DNA of 64,000 nucleotides, taken from assembly GCA_947259185.1 (NCBI GenBank), contig CAMYKT010000002.1, positions 31,902-95,901 on the forward strand, written 5' to 3'. Shown piece by piece: positions 38,835 through 47,400 of this stretch (the first letter of the stretch is position 1; the number at the start of each line of letters is the position of its first letter). The position numbers and the translations under genes are program-made. The notes under the pieces were generated by a model, which had not been told where the DNA came from, made no database searches, and saw only the letters and a program-made list of their open reading frames with translations. The stretch is from an uncultured Methanobacteriaceae archaeon. Lineage in GTDB: Archaea; Methanobacteriota; Methanobacteria; Methanobacteriales; Methanobacteriaceae.

Positions 38835-40864
38835 AATACTACTCCTAAAGTAGATAATATCAAGTTGAGCAGGAATCCCACCAAAAAGGCATATACTAGT
38901 ACAAAAGCTCCCATGGCCAGGGCGACTTTTTTACCTCTTTCTTTGATCATTACCACAAACTGGGCCACACAGGGTACAAATAGAGTAAGTACTACAGCTG
39001 CCACTAAAAGCTGTACTCCAGTAAGGGCATCCTGTATTTCAAATAATCCTGCGGCACCATAATCTCTTCTAAAGAATCCCAGGATAAAAGTTTGGGCTGT
39101 TTCCACCGGTAAACCAATAGCGCTTAAGACCGGGTTCAAAGCTCCAATAATAAAGTCCAGAATTCCAGTAAGCTCCAGACCCCAGATTAATACACTGATG
39201 GCAATAAATAAGGGGAATAATTCCTTGAAGTACCATATTAGTCGGGTGTAAGTTTTTCTCAATACATTGGAAAGTTTAGGAACTCTAAGGGGAGGTAGTT
39301 CCATATAGAAGGTGGGATTGGATCCTGGTAAAATTTTTGAAGCCGCAAACCCAATTATGATGTAATTAAATAGAATTACAATTACCCACAGCCATAAAGC
39401 ACTGCTGGAAGTTGCTAAAACAGCAAATATTACTCCTAATTGTGCAGAACAAGGTATGGCCAGGGCCAGTAGTAAGGTGGCTATATTCCTTTCACGTTTA
39501 GTTTCCAGGGTCCGAGTGGTCATGGTGGCCATACTACCACAACCTACACCTAATACCATGGGTATGATGGCCCTTCCACTAAGTCCTATCTTTTTAAATA
39601 ATCGATCCAGTAGCAGGGCCAGACGTGGTAAATATCCACTATCTTCCAGAATGGAAAATACTAAAAAGAAGGCCCCTACTATGGGGAGAATGATGGCTAT
39701 GGCATAGGTTATACCCAGAGTAAATATACCATAGTCCCCAATTATCAGACTTTGCAGTGCTTCATAAGGTATGCTGCTAGTTACAAAACCTTCTACCAGA
39801 GGTAAGGCCCATTCGCCGAAAATCTCTGTTTCAATAAAGTCCACCATATCCCCTGCAGCAAAACCACCTACAAACCGATACAATCCAAAATATAAAACTG
39901 CCAGTAATATAGGTATGCCTGTAAGGGGATTAATCATAGCCCGGCTTAATTTTTCTCTAAACCCAATCTTAATCTCCCCTATATCCTCAGATACTTCAGA
40001 AACTAATCTCGTAGCTTCTTTTTGGAGTTTCATTTTTATAAGATAGTTTAAAGGTTGTTTGAATTGAGATAGAGTTTCATTTAGTAAGTTATCAATAAAA
40101 GAGTAATTGCTTCCTTCTTTTTCCTTTATCAACTTTTGAACATCACTGTCTTCTTGTAATAATAATAAGGATAATGAACGGGGGGATACAGGATATTCCC
40201 CCTGCAGCAGGTCACTTATTTTCTGAACGGCTGATTCAATTTTTTCATCGTATTTGACATTTAAACCGTCTTTAATTTGATATTCGGCAATTTTTTGGTT
40301 AAGTTGAGCTATACCCTGACCAGTGGTGGCCGCTGTACTAACTACTGGTATATTGAGCTTTTTTTCTAGCTGGGAGGTATCAATTTTTATTCCTGCATTT
40401 TCAGCCTCATCCATCATATTCAAAACAAGAACCACAGGTAGTTTTGCTTCAATTAATTGTAAGGTTAAAGGAAGCATTCTTTCCATGTTTTTAGCATCCA
40501 CCACATGCAGTAAGATATCAGGCTCATCTTCCAGTAGTATCAGTTTGGATATTCGTTCTTCTTCGGTGATAGAACTTAAAGAATACATCCCTGGTGAATC
40601 AATTATTTCATAGTTTTCCCCGGAGATATTGCATTTACCACTGTCAATAGATACGGTGGTTCCCGGATAATTGGATACCGTTACATAGCTACCAGTTAGT
40701 TTGTTAAATAGTAAGCTTTTACCTACATTGGGGTTACCAACCAGTACTAGTTTTTTCAGCTTGCTTTTGCTTTTTTCTGAGTTTTCCTGAAGATTCCGGG
40801 TTTTTGAATCATTTGAATCAGATTTAAATCCCCTGAACCATGATTTTATGGTTTTGTTTCCCAT
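38831..40864 (-). CDS. feoB: Ferrous iron transporter FeoB
   Basis: 677 residues. An N-terminal extension of ~35 charged residues, then a G domain: GNPNVGKS (43-50), SNYPGTTV (G2), DSPGMYSL (G3), NMMDE (G4). After the helical GDI domain come the membrane Gate regions with GVGCGSMATMTTRTL and CSAQLGVIFAV, the conserved Cys-containing segments. Imports Fe2+ into the cytoplasm using GTP. First gene of the feo operon, with two DtxR boxes at its promoter. Confidence 0.97.
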   Translation of the reverse strand: MGNKTIKSWFRGFKSDSNDSKTRNLQENSEKSKSKLKKLVLVGNPNVGKSLLFNKLTGSYVTVSNYPGTTVSIDSGKCNISGENYEIIDSPGMYSLSSITEEERISKLILLEDEPDILLHVVDAKNMERMLPLTLQLIEAKLPVVLVLNMMDEAENAGIKIDTSQLEKKLNIPVVSTAATTGQGIAQLNQKIAEYQIKDGLNVKYDEKIESAVQKISDLLQGEYPVSPRSLSLLLLQEDSDVQKLIKEKEGSNYSFIDNLLNETLSQFKQPLNYLIKMKLQKEATRLVSEVSEDIGEIKIGFREKLSRAMINPLTGIPILLAVLYFGLYRFVGGFAAGDMVDFIETEIFGEWALPLVEGFVTSSIPYEALQSLIIGDYGIFTLGITYAIAIILPIVGAFFLVFSILEDSGYLPRLALLLDRLFKKIGLSGRAIIPMVLGVGCGSMATMTTRTLETKRERNIATLLLALAIPCSAQLGVIFAVLATSSSALWLWVIVILFNYIIIGFAASKILPGSNPTFYMELPPLRVPKLSNVLRKTYTRLIWYFKELFPLFIAISVLIWGLELTGILDFIIGALNPVLSAIGLPVETAQTFILGFFRRDYGAAGLFEIQDALTGVQLLVAAVVLTLFVPCVAQFVVMIKERGKKVALAMGAFVLVYAFLVGFLLNLILSTLGVVL

Positions 40865-40912
40865 TATGGTTATTCTCCATTGGATTTTATTTATATTTAT
40901 AATTCATAATTT

Positions 40913-40970
40913 TTAGGTACACCTAATTCAAGTGTTAGGTATACCTAAATCTTTCATAGTATATAAATAT
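40913..40970 (-). promoter_or_regulatory. feo promoter with two DtxR-type operator boxes
   Basis: TTAGGTACACCTAA (40913-40926) and TTAGGTATACCTAA (40935-40948) are perfect TTAGGT-N2-ACCTAA palindromes, 22 bp apart (two helical turns). A minus-strand TATA box (ATATTTATAT, 40961-40970) places the transcript start near 40938, inside the boxes. The TTAGG...CCTAA core matches DtxR/IdeR-type iron boxes, so the DtxR-FeoA protein of this operon is the likely repressor. Confidence 0.8.
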
Positions 40971-41110
40971 TGTTATAATTATTTCAAAAATAAAAAAGCA
41001 AATGGTCAAATATCTAATATTTTTACAAATAAAAAGAAAAATCTAGCTTAAAATCATTTTTAAATATAATATATAGGCAAATTAAATTATTTTCTTAAAA
41101 TATGTAAAAG

Positions 41111-41221
41111 CTCATCCCGGGCCCTCAGAAACAGTAACTTTGATTTCAATATATAACTATATTTTTCAGGCTAAGAAAAGATCAGCCCCTGAGATGTGCT
41201 TTTTTAACCAGTTTCGGGCTG
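41111..41221. other. GC-richer intergenic patch, possible structured RNA
   Basis: Between the nicotianamine-synthase-like gene and feoB. Against an AT-rich background it holds CCCGGGCCC and the pairings CAGCCC/GGGCTG (41183-41188, 41216-41221) and CTCAG/CTGAG (41124-41128, 41189-41193). This could be a small RNA or the 3' end of the upstream transcript. No ORF with a ribosome binding site seen. Confidence 0.2.
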
Positions 41222-41315
41222 TAAAATATTTTTTCTATGTACCTTCACCATCAACTTCTAAGTGATGCTTTACATAAATTTGATGCAATATTTTCCGGCA
41301 TAATATCCCCGGGTT

Positions 41316-42119
41316 TTATACCACCTTTCGAATAAGTACCGAGGTATTATTTACTTTACCCCGGGGCAGGATCATCACTTCTTTGTGAAATCCCCGGGTT
41401 GCTCTTTCAGTGACTGGTGAGTATAAAATGGCCCTCATACCAGTATAGGTCCGGTATATAACTGGAGTACGGGTGTCCACCATTTCCCATAGATTGGAAA
41501 AAACTCTTTCTTTAGGTTCTGCTAGAGCAGCCACCATGATAACCTTGTATTCTCTGTTTTTAAGACTAGTTTCATCCCCCTCCACCACTTCAATAGGGGA
41601 ATCCAGGCCCAATTTTTTTAGAACCTCACGGGATAACTGAGCCACTTCCGGTATTATTTCTATACTGATTCCTCTGGTTTTATAATGCTGGTTGAGTAGT
41701 ATAAGGGTTAAAGGTAAGGACCCTCCCCCAATAAATACCACTTTCTCTTCTGGAGTGAACTTAACCAGCTGATTTTCATTTTTTAATAATCCTAAATAGC
41801 GCTCATAAAAATGGAATGATTTTAAGGTTTCCCAGGGATCATCTGAGGCCAGTATTTTCTGGGCCATGTCTGTCTCCAGCCGGGTGCCCAGGTAAACATA
41901 AAATTTACGTATAACCTTCAGAGCCTCCCTCATCTTTTTATCATCCAGTATATGTTTAGCCGAATCAAAATCAATTACCTTATCATGGGCGATTTCTTCT
42001 ACTGAATCCAGGATAGGTATAATATCATCCAGAGGCATTTGGGAAAGAGAGTAATTTTCATATTTATTCAAAGAATAAGCAATGGATTTAATTTTATCCC
42101 AGTACATATAACAACTCAT
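41316..42119 (-). CDS. Nicotianamine synthase-like protein (MtNAS family)
   Basis: 267 residues, like the Methanothermobacter enzyme (MTH675, MtNAS), which polymerises aminobutyrate units of SAM with glutamate to thermonicotianamine, a metal chelator. Residues 1-~115 form the helical lid with RKFYVYLGTRLETDMAQ (Glu82) and HFYERY (Tyr105) in the region of the known active site. The Rossmann domain has VVFIGGGSLPLTLILL for SAM, then EVVEGDET and VIMVAALAEPKERV. Located between feo and the surface metal genes, it suggests a nickel or iron metallophore or intracellular chelator. Residue roles are from memory of MtNAS. Confidence 0.85.
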   Translation of the reverse strand: MSCYMYWDKIKSIAYSLNKYENYSLSQMPLDDIIPILDSVEEIAHDKVIDFDSAKHILDDKKMREALKVIRKFYVYLGTRLETDMAQKILASDDPWETLKSFHFYERYLGLLKNENQLVKFTPEEKVVFIGGGSLPLTLILLNQHYKTRGISIEIIPEVAQLSREVLKKLGLDSPIEVVEGDETSLKNREYKVIMVAALAEPKERVFSNLWEMVDTRTPVIYRTYTGMRAILYSPVTERATRGFHKEVMILPRGKVNNTSVLIRKVV

Positions 42120-42346
42120 TTTAGGGCTCCTCTATGCGTGATTTAATATAAACAGAACTTATTTGCAAAAAATGTTTTATGAGATTATTTAGATAATAAT
42201 TCTATCTTTTTAAAGTTTCTTTTAGTAGGAGTATATAGTAAATTTTATATAATTCATTCTATCCTTTATTAATATAAAGTAATTGCATAGTATTACTTTT
42301 TGAGGTGTATCCCCGGTTAAAGTAATAAAATGATAAAGGTGAATGA

Positions 42347-42906
42347 ATGACTTATTTCCAGGTGCAAAATTTACAAGAGACCCCTATTTCTTCTGGTGAA
42401 ATCCAGGATTTTCTTTTTGATATGATTCAGGAAGAATTTGGTTATGGTTATATTCCGGATTATCATCAGGATATCCAGCATATAGAGGATTACTATTTAA
42501 AACCAGCAGGTAACGACTTCTTACTGGCAGTAATAATGCTCATGAAAAATTAATTGGCACCATTGGTATCCGGGCCTATGATAAAGATTTCCCCTTATTT
42601 AAGGACATCTACTATCCCCATAGCACCGCCAGCATATGGAGGGTTTTTGTGAGTAAATCCTGGCGCCGGAAGGGAGTAGCTTCCACCATGGTAAGTCTGG
42701 GTGAGGATTTTTGCCACAAAAAAGGTTATGAAAATGTATATTTGCATACCCATCGAACTGTTCCTGGTTCTCTAAATTTCTGGTTAGCTCAAGGTTACCA
42801 CATCACAGTAGATACTAAAAATGAAATGGGTACAGTGCACATGGAAAAACAATTAAATAACCAGGTTGATAAGGAAGCAACCGAAAAATGTGAAATCTAT
42901 ATTTAG
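42347..42906 (+). pseudogene. GNAT acetyltransferase interrupted by a one-base frameshift
   Basis: The ATG at 42347 gives a 60-residue N-terminal part (ends NDFLLAV); the frame shifts near 42530-42532 and, with one added base, continues NNAHEKLIGTIGIRAYD through FVSKSWRRKGVASTMV (the acetyl-CoA loop) to FWLAQGYHI and a TAG at 42904, 186 residues in total. As written it is split at TAA 42553, with a possible second start at GTG 42649. The substrate is unknown. Either a young pseudogene or an indel error. Confidence 0.8.
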
Positions 42907-42956
42907 GATCTTAGAATAAAAAATTTAAAATTAAATCCTTAATAAGTTAAGGATTT

Positions 42957-43469
42957 TTAATTACTCTTTCTTTTTACTAAAAAAACACCCAGGCCGATAC
43001 CGGCTATTAGTCCCACTAATAAACCAGAAAAAAATGGTATCAAAAATCCGTTCTCTGAGCTGGTGGTGGGTTCCTCTGCAGAAGAAGTACTGTTTCGGTT
43101 AAGTTCCATTAAAGCATTTTTAATTTCTTCTTCAGAACCTGCACTTACCATTACCTGGGAGGAAGTATCCGGGTTGTTGGCTATAAATCGTTCAACAGTT
43201 TCCTGATAGGCCACTGCCAGTACCTTATTATTGTAGTCAAATACAAAGTGTCCCAGTTCATGGTTAACCTGGGCAGCCGAGGTGAACTTGTAAACCTGGG
43301 CATTTATTCCCATTTCATCAGCTACTTTTTTAGCCAGGGCTCCAGTGGATTCATCCGCAATTATTACCACATCCACATCAGATTCTGTGGCAATGTGAAC
43401 CCCGTGGGCAAATACGGGGGATATTATGGCCAGTATCAAAATACATAGTCCTAAAACTTTAAATTTCAT
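42957..43469 (-). CDS. Small exported protein with C-terminal membrane anchor, next to CbiM
   Basis: 170 residues: signal peptide MKFKVLGLCILILAIISPVFA, so the mature N-terminus would read HGVHIATE, a possible metal-binding end. A compact alpha/beta domain (~25-115) follows, then a Ser/Thr/Glu linker and a membrane helix (~144-164) with a KRKSN end. It has no recognised family. Its two-helix topology and position 107 bases after the cbiM-like gene recall CbiN/NikN, the small partner of CbiM/NikM, though it is larger. Confidence 0.65.
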   Translation of the reverse strand: MKFKVLGLCILILAIISPVFAHGVHIATESDVDVVIIADESTGALAKKVADEMGINAQVYKFTSAAQVNHELGHFVFDYNNKVLAVAYQETVERFIANNPDTSSQVMVSAGSEEEIKNALMELNRNSTSSAEEPTTSSENGFLIPFFSGLLVGLIAGIGLGVFLVKRKSN

Positions 43470-43576
43470 ATTTTTATCTCCTTAAATCTTTATTAAAGTA
43501 GATTAAATAAATAAACCTTACAGAATTACCCCTAAATCTTTATTTCCAACTAGATTAATAAAACTTAGAGGTCTTG

Positions 43577-44200
43577 TTATATTTTATTCAAACTCAGTAA
43601 TTCTGGTTTAATTTTATTTATAAAGGATATGATCACTACACTGGCCGTACTTTCTAAAACTGCAATGAATAGATAGAAGGGGACTAATGTAGCAATAAGT
43701 ACTTCCAAAGTAGCAATTCCCGCCACCAAAAGGATTAAAACATGGGCTAAAGTGGCCATTATAATCCCCATAAAAGTACCGGAGAAGATGCCTAATCTTA
43801 AATCAAGATCCTTAAGCAGGGTATAGAAGATATAGGTACTAAAACTAAGGACCACCCCAATGGTGAAGGTATTGGCCCCCAGGGTGGTGAAGCCCCCCAT
43901 GCCCAGGAAAAAATACTGGATAATCAGAGTTAAAAATGCCACCACCGATGCACTTAAAGGCCCTAAAATAATGGCCACCAGGGGTATGATAAAAAAGTGA
44001 ATAGGAACCCCTAAAGGGGAAGGAATAGATAGGGATGATCCAATTATAGATGCCACCACCAGAAGTGCCGTGGTAAACACCCTTTTTTCCTTATCTTCAT
44101 CACGGGATATTTTATAAGTGTAAATAATAACTGTTAGAATAGATATAATCCAGTAAATTGCAGATTGAGATAACGGTATAATTCCATCAGGGACATGCAA
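43577..44200 (-). CDS. CbiM/NikM-like substrate-capture membrane protein
   Basis: 207 residues, about six membrane helices. The N-terminus MHVPDG is the CbiM/NikM signature in which Met1 and His2 bind Ni2+ or Co2+ with a later His, here probably His68 in GVPIHFFIIP. TTLGANTFTIGV is another family motif. These proteins normally work with CbiQ and the CbiO ATPase; neither is nearby, so the ATPase must be encoded elsewhere or energy comes otherwise. Nickel/cobalt specificity cannot be separated. Confidence 0.85.
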   Translation of the reverse strand: MHVPDGIIPLSQSAIYWIISILTVIIYTYKISRDEDKEKRVFTTALLVVASIIGSSLSIPSPLGVPIHFFIIPLVAIILGPLSASVVAFLTLIIQYFFLGMGGFTTLGANTFTIGVVLSFSTYIFYTLLKDLDLRLGIFSGTFMGIIMATLAHVLILLVAGIATLEVLIATLVPFYLFIAVLESTASVVIISFINKIKPELLSLNKI

Positions 44201-44286
44201 TATAAAACCTCATTTTTTAGTTAATCAAAATTCTTCCTTTATGCAAATAAATAATTTAATTAATTCTAATATAAAATTAACTATTA

Positions 44287-44324
44287 GTATTACATTTCAA
44301 GCTGAATAGGTAAATTTGTAATAC
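44287..44324. promoter_or_regulatory. Candidate operator upstream of the CbiM-like gene
   Basis: GTATTACA (44287-44294) and TGTAATAC (44317-44324) are a perfect 8-bp inverted repeat with a 22-base spacer, just upstream of a TATA-like TTTTATATTAG on the minus strand (~44268-44277). Widely spaced half-sites recall NikR operators, but identity is unproven. Confidence 0.4.
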
Positions 44325-44403
44325 AATTAAGAGTAATAGAATCCATTTAAATTGATAATAAAATTCTAATAGCTAAAAAAGAAAAAAAGAAAAAAAGATT
44401 TTT

Positions 44404-47400
44404 TTATTTTCCAAATAGACCAAATCCACCTCTAAAAAATCCAAAAGCAGCCAAACCACCAATAGCCAATATACTAATAATTATAGCATATGCTGGTACA
44501 TCTGACTGGTTTTCAGTAGATGGTTGGGTTTTACTTACCTCGTAGGCTTTTTCTTCACCACTTAACTCTTCCCCTGCTTCTAGTTCAGGAGCAGTATGGG
44601 AGTGAGTATGGGCTGCTTGGGTATGGGAGTGTCCCACCGTTCCGGTGTGTACATGACCACCTGGTCCGTGAGTGTGTCCACCTGTTCCATCATGGGTATG
44701 TCCACCATCACCATGTTGATGATCTCCGCCAGGAACCTGAATCAAATCAGATAGTGGCCGGAAGGGTAGACTTCTCAAAAAGTCGTTGGAATTGAAATCA
44801 ACTCCACCACCCTGCTTAATTAATTCAAATTCCGCAGCGGTGATATATTTTGGTTCTGTGGTTTCCAGTTGTATGGGAGAAATTAGTCTTGCAAATTCTT
44901 CGTTTTTGTATAATGCTACAAAACCAGCAATTTGAGCTTCCCTTCGGGCTTCATTGGTAGTAAGACCAGTAAGGTCAAACTGAGGCCATGCAAAGGTTAC
45001 TATAACTGCCCTACCCACATTATTTATTGGATCCCATATCACCAGCAATCCTTCGTCTCTTCCACCAGGTAACTCTGGATTGTTATCCAGGAGGTCCTCA
45101 TTCAGGAGCCTTTGGCTCATGTAGGTTCCACTACCCGGGGATATGCCCATCAAATAGATTAGACTGTCGTCTTTACAGTAGATACTGGATGCAATCCAGA
45201 AGTAGTTCTCCTGTCCACTTAATGGGAAATCAGTTAGAACTTTATCAGTGATGAAGAATCCGGGCTGTACACCAGGACAGGCATGGTCGTGGTAGAGGAA
45301 AGTCACCAGCTGTTCAAATGGCGGATTATTTCTCCAGGCATTGGCAATGGATTGAATATTAAACCAGTTACCTTCCTTGAAAACGTTTTTGGATAGATCA
45401 TTTACTTTTGCCGCATTATTCAATGCATTGGGACCAATATCATTTACCTGTTTACCATCTTGAGATGTTCCCACCCAGAATTGATGGGTTTCCGGATCGT
45501 AACTCATGTAAATAGAGTCCATGGTTACTCCATCAGCGTCTCTTAAGGTAAAGGCAAAGTACAGTGGTTTCCAGGGTGCATTGTGCATGGGAAGTAGAGT
45601 GTAACGGCTTAATCTGGATCCCAGAACTTCAAAGATTCCATCCAGGGTCATGTCAGTTAACTGACCATTAAATCGAACGTATCCAGCAGAAGTCTGTACC
45701 AGAAGATCACGGTCATCTTTTTCCAAGATTATTCCTTTTTCATTGAAGAATATCTCTTTAGCCAGGTTAGCTGCATCAATTCCGATTTGTTTCATCTCTT
45801 GTGGAGTTAAAGTTCCCACCGGATTATTTGCAGGTACTGCTCTTAAAGCATCTGGTAATCCCAGGCTTTCAATATAAGCCACGTCTAATCCTGCTGCTTC
45901 TTGTGCTGGAATGCGCACGGTTCCATCAGGATTTTGTATATCAGTAGCAGAACCCAGCAGGTAGTAGTAGGCTTCCTCTGTTAATCCATCCTTAGCCAGT
46001 AATATGTCGATGTATTGTTCCGGGTTTTCATTTAGTTTTCCCAGTAGCCAGGTGGTTAACTTCAAAGGATACATGTTGGCATGTACGTGTTCATGGGTTA
46101 CTCCGTCGTGGCTGTGGTCATGCTGGGCCTGATTAGGACTCAGTCCGGTTTCAGCAAAGAAATCCTGCTGGAACTTGGCACGGTTGAAGTTCAGTACAAT
46201 AATGGTACCGGTCTTTAGTACATCACTCCATCGAATGAAAGCCACCATTTGCTGGGTAGCACCAGTTTCACTGGTATTATATCCCGAAAGAGCTCCTCCT
46301 TTACCCGGGGTGAGATTCAGGATGTATAAAAATGCATCGTCTTTAGAATCACCAGGGATGGTTATTACCTTATAGGAAGTTTTATCAGCAGGTGCACCAG
46401 AATGAGTCAGGGTTTCCTGTATGGGAGGGAAGTACTTTAAGAGCACTTCGGTTATGGCATATCCACTGATGGTACCATCACACATATGTCCGTGGAAAGC
46501 AGCAGCCTTCAATAGATCGGTAGGGGTTCCAACTGCCCAGGCATTGGCCAGACTGGCCACCGGATAAGTGTCCTTGCCTATCTTATGATTGGCATTGGTC
46601 CACTGGGCATCAGTCATACTTGCAGATATGGTTCCCACATAGGATGGGGTTAAAGACCCATTGTAGAAGTAGGCCAGTAGTAACTGGGTTCCTCTTTTTA
46701 CCACAAAGGCAAAATCCACTGGATCCACCGGGGTCTTCTTTAAGAGTAACAGGTTACCCTGTCCATCGGTGATTAAACCATTGGACTGATTTATGATACC
46801 TTCAATGGCATCCTCAGATGTGGTTCCATTGCGTTTGGTTACCCCTGCAGTGGTGATACACAGTACTTCATCGGCGGTGGCAAAGTTCAGTAATTCATCG
46901 GCTTTTTTAGTAACTTCCCGTCCTAAACGGTAGTTATCAGTGGCCACCATATTGAAAACTATATTAGCATATAGATTAGGATCAGCCAAATCAGTTGGAT
47001 GTTTATTTACTGTGACTTCCTGTTCCTGGGTCTTATAACCTGGAGCAGAAATTATTACTTTGAATTTACTTCCTTCTGATGCACCAGGATATAAAAATTC
47101 CAGTTTATATCCCTGGAAAGCAGCATCATAGGTCTTGGTAAAATCAACAGCCTCACCTTCAGCATCATTTAAACTGATACCTGGATTTATAACATCATCA
47201 TACTCATAATTCACCTTAACCCCAATAATAGGATCAATAAGTTCATCGAGTTCTGTATTAGTTGCTTCATCCCCGGATAAAGGCTGATCCATAGGCAGTC
47301 CGCCTTCACCACCGGTAGTTTCTTCAGTAGCTGCAACCGCACCACACATAGCCAGTGCGAAAATCATGGTTATTATTAGAAATGTTGCTTGTTTTTTTAT
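44404..47400 (-). CDS. Exported, membrane-anchored, His-rich protein with two FmdE-type domains; ATA start
   Basis: 998 residues. Signal peptide IKKQATFLIITMIFALAMCG (cleaved near AVAA), a beta-sandwich-like domain (~40-140, IISAPGYKTQ), two FmdE-type domains with AFHGHMCDGTISGY (~303) and YHDHACPGVQPGF (~707), a His cluster HDHSHDGVTHEHVHA (~430), a long His/Gly run (~888-935), KAYEV, and a C-terminal membrane helix. FmdE domains bind zinc or other metals through His and Cys. A surface metal-binding or metallochaperone role is inferred. The frame has a stop (TAA) five codons before the ATA and no ATG until codon 12, which would delete the basic start of the signal peptide; GGAGGTGA lies 4 nt before the ATA. 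Confidence 0.85.
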   Translation of the reverse strand: MKKQATFLIITMIFALAMCGAVAATEETTGGEGGLPMDQPLSGDEATNTELDELIDPIIGVKVNYEYDDVINPGISLNDAEGEAVDFTKTYDAAFQGYKLEFLYPGASEGSKFKVIISAPGYKTQEQEVTVNKHPTDLADPNLYANIVFNMVATDNYRLGREVTKKADELLNFATADEVLCITTAGVTKRNGTTSEDAIEGIINQSNGLITDGQGNLLLLKKTPVDPVDFAFVVKRGTQLLLAYFYNGSLTPSYVGTISASMTDAQWTNANHKIGKDTYPVASLANAWAVGTPTDLLKAAAFHGHMCDGTISGYAITEVLLKYFPPIQETLTHSGAPADKTSYKVITIPGDSKDDAFLYILNLTPGKGGALSGYNTSETGATQQMVAFIRWSDVLKTGTIIVLNFNRAKFQQDFFAETGLSPNQAQHDHSHDGVTHEHVHANMYPLKLTTWLLGKLNENPEQYIDILLAKDGLTEEAYYYLLGSATDIQNPDGTVRIPAQEAAGLDVAYIESLGLPDALRAVPANNPVGTLTPQEMKQIGIDAANLAKEIFFNEKGIILEKDDRDLLVQTSAGYVRFNGQLTDMTLDGIFEVLGSRLSRYTLLPMHNAPWKPLYFAFTLRDADGVTMDSIYMSYDPETHQFWVGTSQDGKQVNDIGPNALNNAAKVNDLSKNVFKEGNWFNIQSIANAWRNNPPFEQLVTFLYHDHACPGVQPGFFITDKVLTDFPLSGQENYFWIASSIYCKDDSLIYLMGISPGSGTYMSQRLLNEDLLDNNPELPGGRDEGLLVIWDPINNVGRAVIVTFAWPQFDLTGLTTNEARREAQIAGFVALYKNEEFARLISPIQLETTEPKYITAAEFELIKQGGGVDFNSNDFLRSLPFRPLSDLIQVPGGDHQHGDGGHTHDGTGGHTHGPGGHVHTGTVGHSHTQAAHTHSHTAPELEAGEELSGEEKAYEVSKTQPSTENQSDVPAYAIIISILAIGGLAAFGFFRGGFGLFGK

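Noticed and set aside
42649..42906. Separate 85-residue acetyltransferase starting at GTG 42649
   Set aside because: It holds only the C-terminal half of a GNAT domain; the N-terminal half is just upstream in another frame.
44404..47367. Formylmethanofuran dehydrogenase subunit E
   Set aside because: Only the FmdE domain is shared; the protein is exported, duplicated and far longer, with no fmd/fwd genes around.
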